Source: Candidatus Tumulicola scandinaviensis
GTDB taxonomy: Bacteria > Vulcanimicrobiota > Vulcanimicrobiia > Vulcanimicrobiales > Vulcanimicrobiaceae
NCBI GenBank assembly: GCA_003140835.1
Contig: PLLA01000098.1
Coordinates: 1 to 58,638 of the forward strand
Direction: 5' to 3'
DNA: 58,638 nucleotides
Within the stretch, counting starts at the first letter, position 1. The number at the start of each line of letters is the position of its first letter. Both the position numbers and the translations under genes were made by a program. Below, one piece after another: positions 14,919 through 23,649 of the stretch. Below the pieces are notes generated by a model. The model did not search any database. It worked only from the letters and a program-made list of their open reading frames with translations, and was not told where the DNA came from.

Positions 14919-17273
14919 ATGAGTTTGAAAGAGTACAGGCCGGGGACGGCGTTCAACGGCGTTATCGGCCGCACGTTCGATCAATCGTCACCCACGTGGC
15001 CGCAGCCTGGGCGCGCCAAAGACGGCGCGCCCAACGTCCTCTTCATCGTACAAGACGACACTGGCTTCGGACAGATGGGCTGCTACGGCAGCCCGATCGA
15101 GACGCCGAACATCGATGCCCTTGCGAAGAACGGGCTCGTCTTTAACAACATGCACACCACCGCGCTCTGCTCGCCCACGCGCTCGTGCATCCTGACGGGA
15201 CGCAACCATCACTCGAATGCGATGGCGTGCATCACCGAAGGCTCAGTAGGCTTCCCGGGCAGCAACGGCAACATTCCGTTCGAAAACGGAATGCTTTCCG
15301 AGATGCTGCTCGAGCACGGCTACAATACCTACGCGCCCGGCAAGTGGCACCTCACGCCGGCCGACCAGGTTTCGGCCGCGGGCCCCTACGACCGCTGGCC
15401 GCTCGGCCGCGGGTTCGAGCGATATTACGGCTTTTTGGGCGGCGACACGAATCAATACTATCCAGACCTCGTGCACGATAACCATACGGTCGACGCACCG
15501 AAGACACCTGAGGAAGGCTACCATCTCACGGTCGACCTCGTCGACAAAGCGATGGCGTTCATCGCCGACTCGAAGCAGGTCGCTCCGAACAAGCCGTTCT
15601 TCATGTATTTTTGTCCGGGAGCGATGCACGCGCCGCATCACGTTCCGAAAGAATGGGCCGACCGCTACAAGGGTGCGTTTGACGATGGCTGGGACGCGTA
15701 TCGCGAAAAGACCTTCGCTCGCCAAAAAGAACTCGGTATCGTTCCCAAAGATGCCGTGCTCTCGCGCCACGATCCGGACGTTCAGGACTGGGACTCGCTT
15801 CCCGTCGACGAAAAACGCCTATACGCGCGCATGATGGAAGTCTTCGCCGGATTCCTCACGCACACCGATCATCAGTATGGCCGGCTGTTCGATTTCCTCA
15901 AGACCATTGGCGAATTCGACAACACGTTAATCATGTTCGTCAGCGATAACGGCGCGAGCGCCGAAGGTGGCCCGCACGGCTCGGTCAACGAGAGCCTGTT
16001 CTTCAACAACGTGCCGGAGACGGCCGAAATGGGCCTCAAGATGATCGACGAACTCGGCGGCCCGAAAACCTTCAACCACTACGCCTGGGGCTGGACGTTT
16101 GCGGGCAATACGCCGTTTCGCAGGTGGAAGCGCGAGACGTATCGCGGCGGCGTGAGCGATCCGTTCCTCGTGCACTGGCCGAAAGGATTGAAAGCCAGGG
16201 GCGAAGTTCGTACCCAATACGCCCACGCCGTCGACATGGTTCCGACCGTGCTCGAAGCGCTCGGAATAGATCCGCCAGATGCGATCGGCGGCGTCGCGCA
16301 AGCGCCGATACAGGGCGTCAGCTTCTCTCACGCGCTCGATAACGCCGATGCACCCACCAAACATCACACGCAGTATTTCGAAATGTTCGGTCATCGGTCG
16401 ATTTATCACGACGGCTGGCGCGCGGTGTGTCCGTGGCCCGGAACGTCGTTCGTGGAATCGGGACTACAGTTCGGCGCGCCGATCGACGCAGCCAAGCTGA
16501 CCGAACTCGACGCTACCGCGTGGGAACTCTACCACATCGACGAGGATTTCGCCGAAAACCACAACGTGGCAGCGGAGCACCGCGATAAGCTCATCGAGAT
16601 GGTTGGGCGCTGGTACGTTGAGGCCGGCAAATACGACGTGCTTCCGATCGACAGCCGCGGCACGCTTCGGTTCGCCGACGAGCGGCCGCAAATCGCGAAG
16701 GATCGTACGCGCTACACGTACTATGCCGGCACCCAAACGGTCCCGCCGAACTCTTCGCCGAGAGTCCTCAACCGGCCGCACTCGTTTGAAGCCGACGTCG
16801 AGATACCCGCCGGAGGAGCGCAGGGCGTGCTTCTCTCGGCCGGCGGCGTCGACGGGGGCTTCACGTTTTTCGTCAAGGACGACAAGCTCCAATACGACTA
16901 CAACTATCTCACGATCAAACGGTTTCACGTCGAGTCGACGGCGTCGATCACCGAGGGGAGACACAAGCTTCGCTTCGAGTTCGAGCCGACCGGCAAACCG
17001 GACATCGCCGTCGGCAAAGGTGCGCCGGGCCGCGCTCAACTCTACATCGACGGAAAACTCGTCGGGCAAACCGACTTGCCGGTGACGATTCCTTTATCGC
17101 CCAGTCTGTCCGGCGGATTCCAGTGCGGTTCCGATCCCGGCTCGCCGGTGACCGATGCCTACACCGGGCCATTTCCGTTCACCGGCACGCTGCATAACGT
17201 GGTCGTCGACGTCAGTGGCGATTTGATCAAGGACGACAACGCGGAAATGAAAATGCTGCTCGCGCGGCAGTAG
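14919..17273 (+). CDS. Arylsulfatase (type I sulfatase)
   Basis: 784 residues. NVLFIVQDDTGFGQMGCYG gives the metal-binding Asp pair (46-47), and C84-S-P-T-R is the CxPxR motif whose cysteine is converted to formylglycine. GKWHLTP holds the conserved lysine and histidine, and FVSDNGA a further metal ligand. The C-terminal 200 residues form a separate beta-rich domain, as in other sulfatases of about 780 residues. It hydrolyses sulfate esters. No signal peptide is seen, so the enzyme may be cytosolic. The formylglycine-generating enzyme is not in the window. It ends three bases before the convergent peptidase gene. Confidence 0.93.
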   Translation: MSLKEYRPGTAFNGVIGRTFDQSSPTWPQPGRAKDGAPNVLFIVQDDTGFGQMGCYGSPIETPNIDALAKNGLVFNNMHTTALCSPTRSCILTGRNHHSNAMACITEGSVGFPGSNGNIPFENGMLSEMLLEHGYNTYAPGKWHLTPADQVSAAGPYDRWPLGRGFERYYGFLGGDTNQYYPDLVHDNHTVDAPKTPEEGYHLTVDLVDKAMAFIADSKQVAPNKPFFMYFCPGAMHAPHHVPKEWADRYKGAFDDGWDAYREKTFARQKELGIVPKDAVLSRHDPDVQDWDSLPVDEKRLYARMMEVFAGFLTHTDHQYGRLFDFLKTIGEFDNTLIMFVSDNGASAEGGPHGSVNESLFFNNVPETAEMGLKMIDELGGPKTFNHYAWGWTFAGNTPFRRWKRETYRGGVSDPFLVHWPKGLKARGEVRTQYAHAVDMVPTVLEALGIDPPDAIGGVAQAPIQGVSFSHALDNADAPTKHHTQYFEMFGHRSIYHDGWRAVCPWPGTSFVESGLQFGAPIDAAKLTELDATAWELYHIDEDFAENHNVAAEHRDKLIEMVGRWYVEAGKYDVLPIDSRGTLRFADERPQIAKDRTRYTYYAGTQTVPPNSSPRVLNRPHSFEADVEIPAGGAQGVLLSAGGVDGGFTFFVKDDKLQYDYNYLTIKRFHVESTASITEGRHKLRFEFEPTGKPDIAVGKGAPGRAQLYIDGKLVGQTDLPVTIPLSPSLSGGFQCGSDPGSPVTDAYTGPFPFTGTLHNVVVDVSGDLIKDDNAEMKMLLARQ

Positions 17274-17276
17274 AAG

Positions 17277-19145
17277 CTATTTTGCGTGCGGGGCGACGAT
17301 CGACGCGAGCATGTCGGGCGTCCCCTCGATGCGCTCGAGGTGGGGGTAGCGAATGCCGTCGTGGTAGTTCATCGACAGCGTTTGGTACCACCCCGTCTGC
17401 TTGACGATGAGCGAAATGGGCGCCATCGAATGCTGCGCGTTTCGTAGCGCGTACTCGAGCGCGTCGGATGAAAACTCCTGGCCGTTGACGGCCAGGATCG
17501 TCATGTCGGGAGCCAGCCCCGCTTTCCACGCCGGAGAATCCGGGCGGACGTCGCGTACCACGCCTTTTTCGGAAACGTTCATGCCGTACGAGTACCACCC
17601 CTCGACGTCGTGATCCGAGGCCTGGTTGGCGGTAATGAACTCGTTGGGCTTCGAGGTATACACGAGTTTCCAACCGGCGCGTTCCAGCTCGTCGGTCGGC
17701 GGATGGAGGCTCGGATGATAGACGTATTTCTCGAAGAACGCGTGCCAGTCGTACGGCTCGACGCCGTCGAGCATGTTTTCCACTTGTTCGCGCGTGTAGG
17801 TAACGACCATCGGCCCGGTCGATGACGGTTCGGTAAAGCGATGCAGAAACGTGTCGAGCGAGCGCGCGTTGTGCGAACGCGCGCGGACGATCGTGTCGAC
17901 GTCCAACCAGATCAGCTCCCCTTCGGTGTAGAAGTCGTTGGCGTTGCGGCGAATCGATCCGTACGCGCCACGGGCGAAGTAGTAGTACGGCGCGCCGGTA
18001 GTGAGATCGATGAGCGGCGTCGTCGAACGCCCCGACTCCAAATCCATGTCGGAATACACCGTCGCCAAGTATTCGGGATACTGCTTTGGCTCGCGAATGC
18101 CGGCCCGGAACGAGAGGAGATCGCCCAGATACTGATTCATGCCCTCGTACACCCACAGCAAATCGGTTTTCATCGGCACTTGGAAGTTCGGCGTCGTCAA
18201 GTCCGCCGGCCGGCGATACTTGCCGTTCCAGGAGTGTGAGAATTCGTGGGTAACCAGATCCCCCGACGCCAGCGATTGCGACGGATCGGTGAGAAAATCG
18301 TCGGGCGCGCGATTGTCGCTGGATTGGTGGTGTTCGATTCCTTGAAAGCCGATGTCGTCGCTCAATGCCAGCAGCGCATGGTAGTCGACGAAGTGACGCG
18401 ACCCGTACATCGCAAACGCCTCCGCCGGCACCCGATCGTAGGCCTTCAGCAGCGCTTCGGGAATGTCGAGATCTTGCGGATAGTCGGCAAACGCGTCGAG
18501 CTGCACGAACGCAGCGCCATCGTTCCAAAGGTCCCATTTCTTTACGTAGCGGCCCAAATCGAGCGGCGAATCTACCAGCATTTCGAGCGACGTCGTCGCA
18601 AAGTCGACCCGGTTTCCGGTTTTCGTGCCGTCTCGCAGCGCGGTGGCGTAATCCCAACCCTCCGGCAGTTCGATCGACGGCTTGACGAAGTAACCGCGCG
18701 AGTTGACGCCTTCTTGATAGAGCAAGACGCGATTCCAGTTAACGATGGCGACCGAGTGCGACGACATCGTATCGTCGGGCGCGTTGAGCAGCACGTCGAA
18801 GTCGACGTCGAGCATTTGGATGGCCGCCGGCACGTCGACGTGGAACGCGTAGAGGTCGACCGGATCGCGCCGCCAGTCGAGTGCGTTTCCGCCGGCGACG
18901 ATGCGCAGGGCGGCAAGATCGTTGAGCGGGCCGGTCGGGCCGTGTTCGCCGGGGATCCACTTTGGATACACCAGCGTGAAGCTGCCGGCGGTCACCGGAA
19001 TGCGCTCGTGAACGAACATGATCCCCCGAGACGCCTGCGAAGCGTCCAATACCAGCGTTACCGCCGGTGCTGCGAGACCGGGATGCGGAGCCAGAGCCGA
19101 ACATGCGGCGAGCACCACGGCGAGGACCATGCTGTGTCGATTCAT
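17277..19145 (-). CDS. M61-family (glycyl aminopeptidase-like) metallopeptidase with PDZ domain
   Basis: 622 residues from the ATG at 19143-19145, chosen because a signal peptide (MVLAVVLAACSALA) follows; the frame extends 46 codons upstream without sense. The beta-rich N-terminal domain is followed by the catalytic HEFSHSWNGK with the third zinc ligand in WVYEGMNQYLG. A PDZ domain sits near the end (GVVRDVRPDSPAWKAGL, ILAVNGQEFS). M61 enzymes are zinc peptidases that often release N-terminal glycine or alanine. Expected in the periplasm. It is convergent with the sulfatase and divergent from etfB. Confidence 0.9.
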   Translation of the reverse strand: MNRHSMVLAVVLAACSALAPHPGLAAPAVTLVLDASQASRGIMFVHERIPVTAGSFTLVYPKWIPGEHGPTGPLNDLAALRIVAGGNALDWRRDPVDLYAFHVDVPAAIQMLDVDFDVLLNAPDDTMSSHSVAIVNWNRVLLYQEGVNSRGYFVKPSIELPEGWDYATALRDGTKTGNRVDFATTSLEMLVDSPLDLGRYVKKWDLWNDGAAFVQLDAFADYPQDLDIPEALLKAYDRVPAEAFAMYGSRHFVDYHALLALSDDIGFQGIEHHQSSDNRAPDDFLTDPSQSLASGDLVTHEFSHSWNGKYRRPADLTTPNFQVPMKTDLLWVYEGMNQYLGDLLSFRAGIREPKQYPEYLATVYSDMDLESGRSTTPLIDLTTGAPYYYFARGAYGSIRRNANDFYTEGELIWLDVDTIVRARSHNARSLDTFLHRFTEPSSTGPMVVTYTREQVENMLDGVEPYDWHAFFEKYVYHPSLHPPTDELERAGWKLVYTSKPNEFITANQASDHDVEGWYSYGMNVSEKGVVRDVRPDSPAWKAGLAPDMTILAVNGQEFSSDALEYALRNAQHSMAPISLIVKQTGWYQTLSMNYHDGIRYPHLERIEGTPDMLASIVAPHAK

Positions 19146-19283
19146 CTCGCCCGGGTTCTTACCGCAAGCGGTCGTCCCTCTCCGGATTTTAATGCCTATG
19201 CGGCAGGTCTGGTTCGCCGGGGGAACCAATAGCGCCAGGTTCTTTTCCCATCGCCCCTTTCTTTTGGAGGTCGGTAAGTCCAC

Positions 19284-20072
19284 GTGAAGATCGTGGTGAC
19301 GGTCAAACTCGTGCCGGATCCCAATGCCGAGAAGCGCATCGATTCGGCGACGAAGCGTCTCGTGCGCTCGGGCGTCGAGACGGTCCTGAATCCGTACGAC
19401 GAATACGCGCTCGAAGCGGCCCTGCAGTTAAAGGAACGCGCCGGTGGTGATACCAGCGTCGTTGTCTTCAGCATGGCCCCCGAAGCGTTGAAAGAGACGT
19501 TGCGCAAGGCTCTGGCCATGGGTGCCGACGAGGCGGTCTTCCTCAGCGACGCGGGCCTAGAGGGCAGCGATGTGTGGGCTACGGCCTATGCAATGTCGCA
19601 GGCGCTGAAAAAAATCGGGTTCGACCTGCTGATCGTCGGCGGCCTGACCGACGACGGGAGTACCGGCGCGGTTCCCGGCGCGCTGGCTGAACATCTCGGC
19701 GTGCCTTGTATTACCAACGCGCGCAAAGCGGAAATTGCCGACGGCACGCTGCGCGTCGAACGCGAAACCGACAGCGGCTATCAAACCGTACGCGGACCGC
19801 TGCCGGCGTTGCTGACCACCGCGCTGACGTTCGGCGAGCCCCGCTACGCCTCGCTCAAAGGCATCATGGGCGCGAAGAAAAAGACGATTGCGCCGCTGAC
19901 GTTGGCCGACATCGGGCTGGACCTGGCAGTCGGCAGCGACGGCGCGAAGATGCAGCTCGAAGCGTTCGCACCGCCTCCGGCTCGCGGCAAGGGACGCACG
20001 GTCGAGGCGGCCGACGGCGCTGCCGGCGCGCAGGCCATCTTCGATTTCCTCAAAGAGAAGAAGCTGGTATAA
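19284..20072 (+). CDS. etfB: Electron transfer flavoprotein beta subunit
   Basis: 262 residues from a GTG with GGAGGT 12 bases upstream. KIVVTVKLVPDPNAEKRID opens the adenine-nucleotide-alpha-hydrolase fold; LNPYDEYALEAALQLKE and GADEAVFLSD fit EtfB, and LGVPCITNARK with VERETDSGYQTV the later part. With EtfA it carries electrons from acyl-CoA or similar dehydrogenases to the quinone pool; EtfB binds AMP. The etfA start lies three bases after the stop, so the two are one operon. Usual length for the family. Confidence 0.96.
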   Translation: MKIVVTVKLVPDPNAEKRIDSATKRLVRSGVETVLNPYDEYALEAALQLKERAGGDTSVVVFSMAPEALKETLRKALAMGADEAVFLSDAGLEGSDVWATAYAMSQALKKIGFDLLIVGGLTDDGSTGAVPGALAEHLGVPCITNARKAEIADGTLRVERETDSGYQTVRGPLPALLTTALTFGEPRYASLKGIMGAKKKTIAPLTLADIGLDLAVGSDGAKMQLEAFAPPPARGKGRTVEAADGAAGAQAIFDFLKEKKLV

Positions 20073-20074
20073 GC

Positions 20075-21052
20075 GTGAAAAACGTCATCGTTTACGTCGA
20101 GCACCGCCGGGGCGAAACGCGCAAAGTCACCTTCGAGATGGCTACCGAGGCCCGTACCCTGGCCGATGCACTCGGCGGCCAAGCGCACGCGGTCATCGTC
20201 GGTCCCGGCGCGACGACGCTGGCCGAGCAGGTGAAGACTTATCCCCTCAACGGTGTGTACGTCAACGACGATCCCGACCTCGATACGTATCTGCTCGACC
20301 CTGCGGTCGACTACGTTGAGGCCGCGGCCCGTGCTATCGGGCCTTCATTGATTCTCATTCCGAACACGCTTTCGGGACGGGATCTGGCGGGACGTTTGGC
20401 GGCGCGCCTGGGAGCCGGCATCGGTGCCGACGTAACCGAATTCAAAATCGAAAATGGAACGGTGGCCTGCGTTTCGCCGAAGATGGGCGGCGCGTTAATC
20501 ACGACCTGCGCAATCAAACCCGCCGAGTATGGCATCGCGACGGTGCGGCCGAACGCCTTCGCAGCCGCCGCGGGCGGTGCTGGCGCAACTATGCAAACGC
20601 TCGAAAAGCCGTCGGGCAAGCCGTACGCCGCCGTGATTGAGGAAGACGTTGAGGAAGGCTCCGGCGAGTTAGCCCTCGAGGAAGCGCCGGTCGTGGTTGC
20701 AGGCGGTCGTGGGCTCGGCGGCCCGGAACCGTTCGACACGCTGCTGAAACCTCTCGCGCACGCCTTAGGCGGGGCGGTCGGCGCTTCGCGGGCGGCGGCC
20801 GATGCGGGATGGGTGCCGTACAGTTTGCAGATCGGACAGACCGGCAAGACGGTCACACCCAACCTTTATATAGCCGTTGGAATCTCGGGTGCGATCCAAC
20901 ACAAGGTCGGAATGCGATCGTCGGGTGCGATCGTCGCGATCAACAAAGACGCCGCGGCGGCGATTGCGGAGTTCTCCGATTTGCTCGTCGTCGGCGATGC
21001 CTTCAAGATCGTTCCCGAACTCACTCGGCTGGTCGAAGCCGCCAAAGCATGA
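20075..21052 (+). CDS. etfA: Electron transfer flavoprotein alpha subunit
   Basis: 325 residues from GTG 20075 ([14 protein letters not shown]). The C-terminal FAD domain has [41 protein letters not shown] and [31 protein letters not shown], the EtfA signature, followed by [15 protein letters not shown]. It binds FAD and pairs with EtfB encoded directly upstream. No electron-bifurcation partner or EtfQO lies in the window. Length is normal. Confidence 0.96.
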   Translation: MKNVIVYVEHRRGETRKVTFEMATEARTLADALGGQAHAVIVGPGATTLAEQVKTYPLNGVYVNDDPDLDTYLLDPAVDYVEAAARAIGPSLILIPNTLSGRDLAGRLAARLGAGIGADVTEFKIENGTVACVSPKMGGALITTCAIKPAEYGIATVRPNAFAAAAGGAGATMQTLEKPSGKPYAAVIEEDVEEGSGELALEEAPVVVAGGRGLGGPEPFDTLLKPLAHALGGAVGASRAAADAGWVPYSLQIGQTGKTVTPNLYIAVGISGAIQHKVGMRSSGAIVAINKDAAAAIAEFSDLLVVGDAFKIVPELTRLVEAAKA

Positions 21053-21069
21053 GCACATAAAAAGGAAAC

Positions 21070-22590
21070 ATGAAAAGACTCGTTCTCTCCGTTATCGTCG
21101 CGCTCGGTTGCGCGTTTGCGGCGTTCGCCGCGACCACGCCCTCGGCGCAAGCCGGCCTTTTCGGAGGCAAGGCTGCATCGCCGAGTCCCTCGCCCTCTCC
21201 GTCGGCATTGCCCACCGCGAGTCCCGAGCCGCCGAACGTCGCTATTCCGCGACTCGAAGCAAAGTTGAAAGCGAATCCCAACGACCAGCAGGCCATGTCC
21301 GAGCTGGCGGCCCAGTTTTTGGGAATCAGCCGCCCCGACCTGACCATTCAACTTACGCAACACTTGCTGCAAGTCGGCGATAAGACCGCGCAAGTCTACT
21401 ACTACGACGGCTTCGCGCACGAAGAGCTTGGCGACATCCGGACCGCGACCTACGATTTGGAACAGGCGTCGAATCTCGATCCCACCAACATGGGCGTCCT
21501 CGCTCAGTTATCCGAAGTCTACCTCAAAACGAACCGTTCGGCGGATGCCGAGCGCGTTGCTAAACGTGCCGTTACCTTCAACAAAACCGAGCCGCTGGCG
21601 TTGATGACGCTGGGCAGTATCTATGCCGCCGAACAGAAATTCGACGACGCCCGCGCGCAATTCGAGCTAGCGTATAAGTTGAATCCAAAAGATACGTCGC
21701 CGATCTACCAGATCGCGACCACCTACGCGCAGCAAAATAATATCCCGATGGCGCTTCAGACGATTAACCGAGCGTTGATGATCGACCCCAAGAGCGTTCA
21801 AGCACTCGTGTACAAAGCCGATCTCTACGCCAAGCAACATGACGACGCGCAAACCGTTGCCGCCTACGACGACGCCATCGTCGCGGCCCCGAGCGACGAC
21901 CAAAAAGCCCAAATCATGGTGCGTAAGGCCAGTTATTTCTTCGCCGAGAAAAAGAATCCGCAAGGCGAAGCGATTCTCGAACAAGCGACCACGCAGTTTC
22001 CCAAGGTGCCGGGCCCGTTCGTTGCATACGGCAACTACTATGCATCGATCCATCAATGGGACAAGGCGGCGGCTAAGCTGCAAGCCGCGCTGGCGCTGGA
22101 TCCCGACAACGCCGGTGCGCTGATCGGCCTGGGAGAGATCTCGATGCAGAACGGAAAAGTCACCGACAGCATCGGCTACTTGAAGCACTACACGCAAGTG
22201 TCGCCCGATGCGCAGGGATACGCCTTGCTCGGTCAAGCGTATTCGCAGGCGCACAACTATACGGGCGCGCGCGATTCGTGCGGGAAGAGCTTCGAAATTC
22301 AACGCTCGCCCGAAACGTTGAGCTGCGTCGCCGGCGCCGACTTTGAGTTGAGAAACTACAAAGAAGCGGCCCAGATCTTCGACGTGCTCGATAAGAACGC
22401 ACGCGGTTTCATGGATCAAAACCCGACGCTGCTCTACATCGCGGCGAAATCGTATCAAAACGCGAATCAGTGTTCCAAGGCTACGGCCACGTACAAGCGG
22501 CTTTTGCCGATGATGCGCAAAGGCACCCAGGCGTACGCGAACGTGCGGAAGTCGGCGTCCGACCCCTGCACCTCGAAGTCTAAACACTGA
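21070..22590 (+). CDS. Secreted TPR-repeat protein
   Basis: 506 residues. AAAAAGGAA lies before the ATG, and the signal peptide is MKRLVLSVIVALGCAFAAFAA. A Pro/Ser linker leads into about ten 34-residue helical repeats with TPR pattern (YYYDGFAHEELGDIRTATYDLEQASNLDP, ALMTLGSIYAAEQKFDDARAQFELAYKLNP, LIGLGEISMQNGK). TPR arrays bind other proteins; which one is not evident. It begins 17 bases after etfA and its stop overlaps the likely CTG start of the next gene, so etfBA, this gene and the next may be one transcript. Confidence 0.85.
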   Translation: MKRLVLSVIVALGCAFAAFAATTPSAQAGLFGGKAASPSPSPSPSALPTASPEPPNVAIPRLEAKLKANPNDQQAMSELAAQFLGISRPDLTIQLTQHLLQVGDKTAQVYYYDGFAHEELGDIRTATYDLEQASNLDPTNMGVLAQLSEVYLKTNRSADAERVAKRAVTFNKTEPLALMTLGSIYAAEQKFDDARAQFELAYKLNPKDTSPIYQIATTYAQQNNIPMALQTINRALMIDPKSVQALVYKADLYAKQHDDAQTVAAYDDAIVAAPSDDQKAQIMVRKASYFFAEKKNPQGEAILEQATTQFPKVPGPFVAYGNYYASIHQWDKAAAKLQAALALDPDNAGALIGLGEISMQNGKVTDSIGYLKHYTQVSPDAQGYALLGQAYSQAHNYTGARDSCGKSFEIQRSPETLSCVAGADFELRNYKEAAQIFDVLDKNARGFMDQNPTLLYIAAKSYQNANQCSKATATYKRLLPMMRKGTQAYANVRKSASDPCTSKSKH

Positions 22591-23504
22591 AGTTCGTCAC
22601 CGACGCTATCTACGGCGACCACCTCCGCGGCCTGGGGCATCCCGAATCTCCCCGGCGCGTAGAAGTGGTCGCCGCTCGTTTACGGGCCGACGGCGTCATC
22701 CGCGAAACCCTTTCCGCGCGCGACGCCGGCGACGACGACATCCTGCGGGTTCATACCCCAGCCTATTTGGAGTTGGTCCGCCGCGAAGTTGCCGGGCTTC
22801 AGGAGTCCCACGAGCTTTCGACGGGCGACGTGCTCGTTGACGGGCGCTCGCTCGAGGTCGCGCGCCGGGCCGCCGGCGGGGCGATCGTTGCGGTCGAAGC
22901 GTGCGTCGCCGGTCGCGAGGCGGTTTTCGCGCTGGTGCGGCCGCCCGGCCATCACGCCGAGCCCGATCGCGGGATGGGTTTCTGCCTGTTCAACAATGTC
23001 GCGATAGCAGCGCGGGCCTATCGCGCCCGCAGCGGCGGCCGGGTGCTGGTGGTCGATTTCGACTACCACCACGGTAACGGGACCCAGGCGGTCGCCGGCA
23101 ACGGCCTCTCCTACGTCTCGACCCACGCCTTTCCGGCCTATCCAGGCACGGGTCGCGAAGGCTACGCGCTCGGAGATGACCTGATCGTTAACGTCCCGTT
23201 GACCGCGGCCGGGATCTCGACTCGAGCCTTCGTTGAGACCTGGGAGGAACTGCTGCCGCGGGTGGCCGCCGCCGTCCGGCCCGACCTCCTGATCGTGAGC
23301 GCGGGCTTCGACTACGTGGCCGGCGACCCGGTGGGCGACCTCGGCGTCGGCGTCGAGGCCGCCGGGCATCTGGCGGTCGTCATTAAGGCCACTGCCGAGC
23401 GCCATTGCGAGGGCCGGGTCGCTTACGTGCTGGAGGGTGGTTACGACCTCGAGGCGATCGGCGAGTCGATCCGGCACATCGCGGCGGTCAGCGATGGCCG
23501 CTGA
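22587..23504 (+). CDS. Histone-deacetylase-family deacetylase with probable CTG start
   Basis: 305 residues from CTG 22587. The frame has an in-frame TAA two codons earlier and no ATG, GTG or TTG until GTG 22665, which would remove the family N-terminus FVTDAIYGDHLRGLGHPESPRR with its conserved HPExPxR. The CTG overlaps the upstream stop (CTGA), like the ATGA and GTGA overlaps elsewhere. Zinc-site motifs are present: RPPGHHAE, DFDYHHGNGTQ and SAGFD. Such enzymes remove acyl groups from lysine, polyamines or small molecules (acetoin-utilisation type). Length is family-normal with this start. Confidence 0.88.
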   Translation: MKFVTDAIYGDHLRGLGHPESPRRVEVVAARLRADGVIRETLSARDAGDDDILRVHTPAYLELVRREVAGLQESHELSTGDVLVDGRSLEVARRAAGGAIVAVEACVAGREAVFALVRPPGHHAEPDRGMGFCLFNNVAIAARAYRARSGGRVLVVDFDYHHGNGTQAVAGNGLSYVSTHAFPAYPGTGREGYALGDDLIVNVPLTAAGISTRAFVETWEELLPRVAAAVRPDLLIVSAGFDYVAGDPVGDLGVGVEAAGHLAVVIKATAERHCEGRVAYVLEGGYDLEAIGESIRHIAAVSDGR

Positions 23505-23533
23505 GCGCGGGATTCCGGCCGCGAATCTCAGAG

Positions 23534-23619
23534 AATCCTCAAGGATGCAAAGCGGACGCTGCGAACTAGCGTTCCCAGCGGGCCAAAAAGGGAAACCCGG
23601 CCGGGTTTGCCCGTTTTGG
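23534..23619 (+). promoter_or_regulatory. Three-hairpin leader before TonB receptor 1
   Basis: Successive stems: ATCCT/AGGAT (23534-23545), GGACGCT/AGCGTTCC (23554-23575, one bulge), and a long one from CCAAAA at 23583 to TTTTGG at 23619 with GGG/CCC and AACCCGG/CCGGGTT inside. The last has about 17 pairs and a GGCC tip. It ends 16 bases before the GAGGAGG ribosome site of the receptor. No T-run follows, so a plain terminator for the preceding gene is not likely. Confidence 0.45.
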
Positions 23620-23649
23620 CTTGCACAGCAACTACCTGAGGAGGTATTA

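Noticed and set aside
17227..18657. Long minus-strand frame of 476 codons in another frame
   Set aside because: It lies across the sulfatase end and the M61 peptidase gene, is very rich in arginine and has no motifs. It is a shadow caused by high GC.
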